Source: Oxalobacteraceae bacterium AB_14
GTDB taxonomy: Bacteria > Pseudomonadota > Gammaproteobacteria > Burkholderiales > Burkholderiaceae_D
Length of the DNA stretch: 64,000 nt
Direction: 5' to 3'
Assembly: GCA_000381565.1 (NCBI GenBank)
Contig: KB906724.1
Coordinates: 1,150,350-1,214,349 of the forward strand
The position numbers were made by a program, and so were the translations under genes. Every line of letters starts with the position of its first letter. Within the stretch, counting starts at the first letter, position 1. The notes below the pieces were generated by a model. The model was not told where the DNA came from, searched no databases, and saw only the letters and a list, made by a program, of their open reading frames with translations. Below are positions 63,710 through 64,000 of the stretch, in pieces.

Positions 63710-64000
63710 ATGTTCATCATCCGCCGCGAGCAAATGCAAGCCTTCGAAGAAGCTAGCTGGGATCACTTCTTCGACCGCGTGATCGAGCGTGCGCGCGTCG
63801 AGACGCCCGCGCGGCGCGACACAACAGCGGCTGATCTGCGTGCCTTCCTGCGCGGGGTGGTCCATGACGTCGAGGCCCATGGCATCTTTCTCACCGACGA
63901 TCTCAGGCGCCTCTGCCTGCTCGCGATTCGTATTGGCATGGACCCCGCCCGTCACACGGTCCTCGGGCCTATCCTCCGGGATCCCGACCTGCTCGGCGCG
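63710..64000 (+). CDS. Unknown protein, N-terminal fragment (cut by window edge)
   Basis: An ATG at 63710 opens 97 codons with no stop before the window ends (MFIIRREQMQAFEEASWDHF...). It is helix-rich with an amphipathic start. It faintly recalls small proteins encoded beside type VI secretion effectors, but that is a weak impression. The ~160 bp before it is AT-richer than the rest of the window (from about 63550), with a possible 21-codon ORF at 63611. No strong ribosome site is seen. Confidence 0.5.
   Translation, partial: MFIIRREQMQAFEEASWDHFFDRVIERARVETPARRDTTAADLRAFLRGVVHDVEAHGIFLTDDLRRLCLLAIRIGMDPARHTVLGPILRDPDLLGA

Overview
The window is about 64 kb of high-GC, gene-dense bacterial chromosome. 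Gene content and local synteny (pyrG-kdsA-eno-ftsB, hrpA divergent from argA, the DUF2844/DUF3443 pair, polyhydroxybutyrate enzymes, several large TonB-dependent receptors, an imuA-imuB mutasome) point to a betaproteobacterium, most likely Oxalobacteraceae (Massilia/Duganella/Janthinobacterium-like). That placement is inference from gene content. I saw no rRNA, tRNA, CRISPR array, prophage or complete insertion sequence.

Layout. 0-5 kb: the first codons of a P450-like gene, an AraC regulator, a VOC protein, a packed response regulator-CheC-diguanylate cyclase operon, rpiA, a lipoprotein and yggX. 5-12 kb: argA divergent from hrpA, then a PHB-depolymerase-family esterase; hrpA and the esterase carry in-frame palindromic repeats. 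12-17 kb: a RelE/HigB-type toxin-antitoxin pair, a Na+/H+ antiporter, SOS-controlled imuA-imuB and an alpha/beta hydrolase. 17-28 kb: a frameshifted thioredoxin-fold gene, a PAS-GGDEF protein, an M61 peptidase, Hsp20, a DegP-type protease with a two-component system, an unusual CoaD-like/HD fusion enzyme, hemerythrin, an orphan RHH protein and a Sel1 lipoprotein. 28-39 kb: a CpdB-like nucleotidase, DUF3443/DUF2844, a TonB receptor and dnaE2, which has its own LexA box and lies about 20 kb from imuAB. 39-48 kb: pyrG-kdsA-eno-ftsB, a periplasmic binding protein, a chimeric VOC remnant, an L,D-transpeptidase, an Asp/Glu racemase, a GST and a gamma carbonic anhydrase. 48-55 kb: a phasin-like/PHB depolymerase pair, a Fur-box-preceded TonB receptor with a HemS-like protein that carries a signal peptide, then a deletion scar holding pieces of four genes (including mtoX-like and SCO-like). 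55-64 kb: a TonB receptor coupled to a glycerophosphodiesterase, a lipoprotein, hslO, a second gamma carbonic anhydrase, an alpha/beta hydrolase, a PLP dehydratase, a PHP phosphoesterase and an AT-richer edge with a partial unknown gene.

The genes fall into functional groups. One is SOS mutagenesis (imuA, imuB, dnaE2, each unit with a LexA box). Another is nutrient scavenging (three TonB receptors, HemS-like, GDPD, CpdB-like). Others are envelope stress and proteostasis (DegP, two-component system, Hsp20, Hsp33), c-di-GMP signalling, PHB turnover and core metabolism. The most distinctive signals are the CoaD-HD fusion, the exported HemS-like protein, the split SOS mutasome, the in-frame palindromes and the repeated internal-deletion scars.
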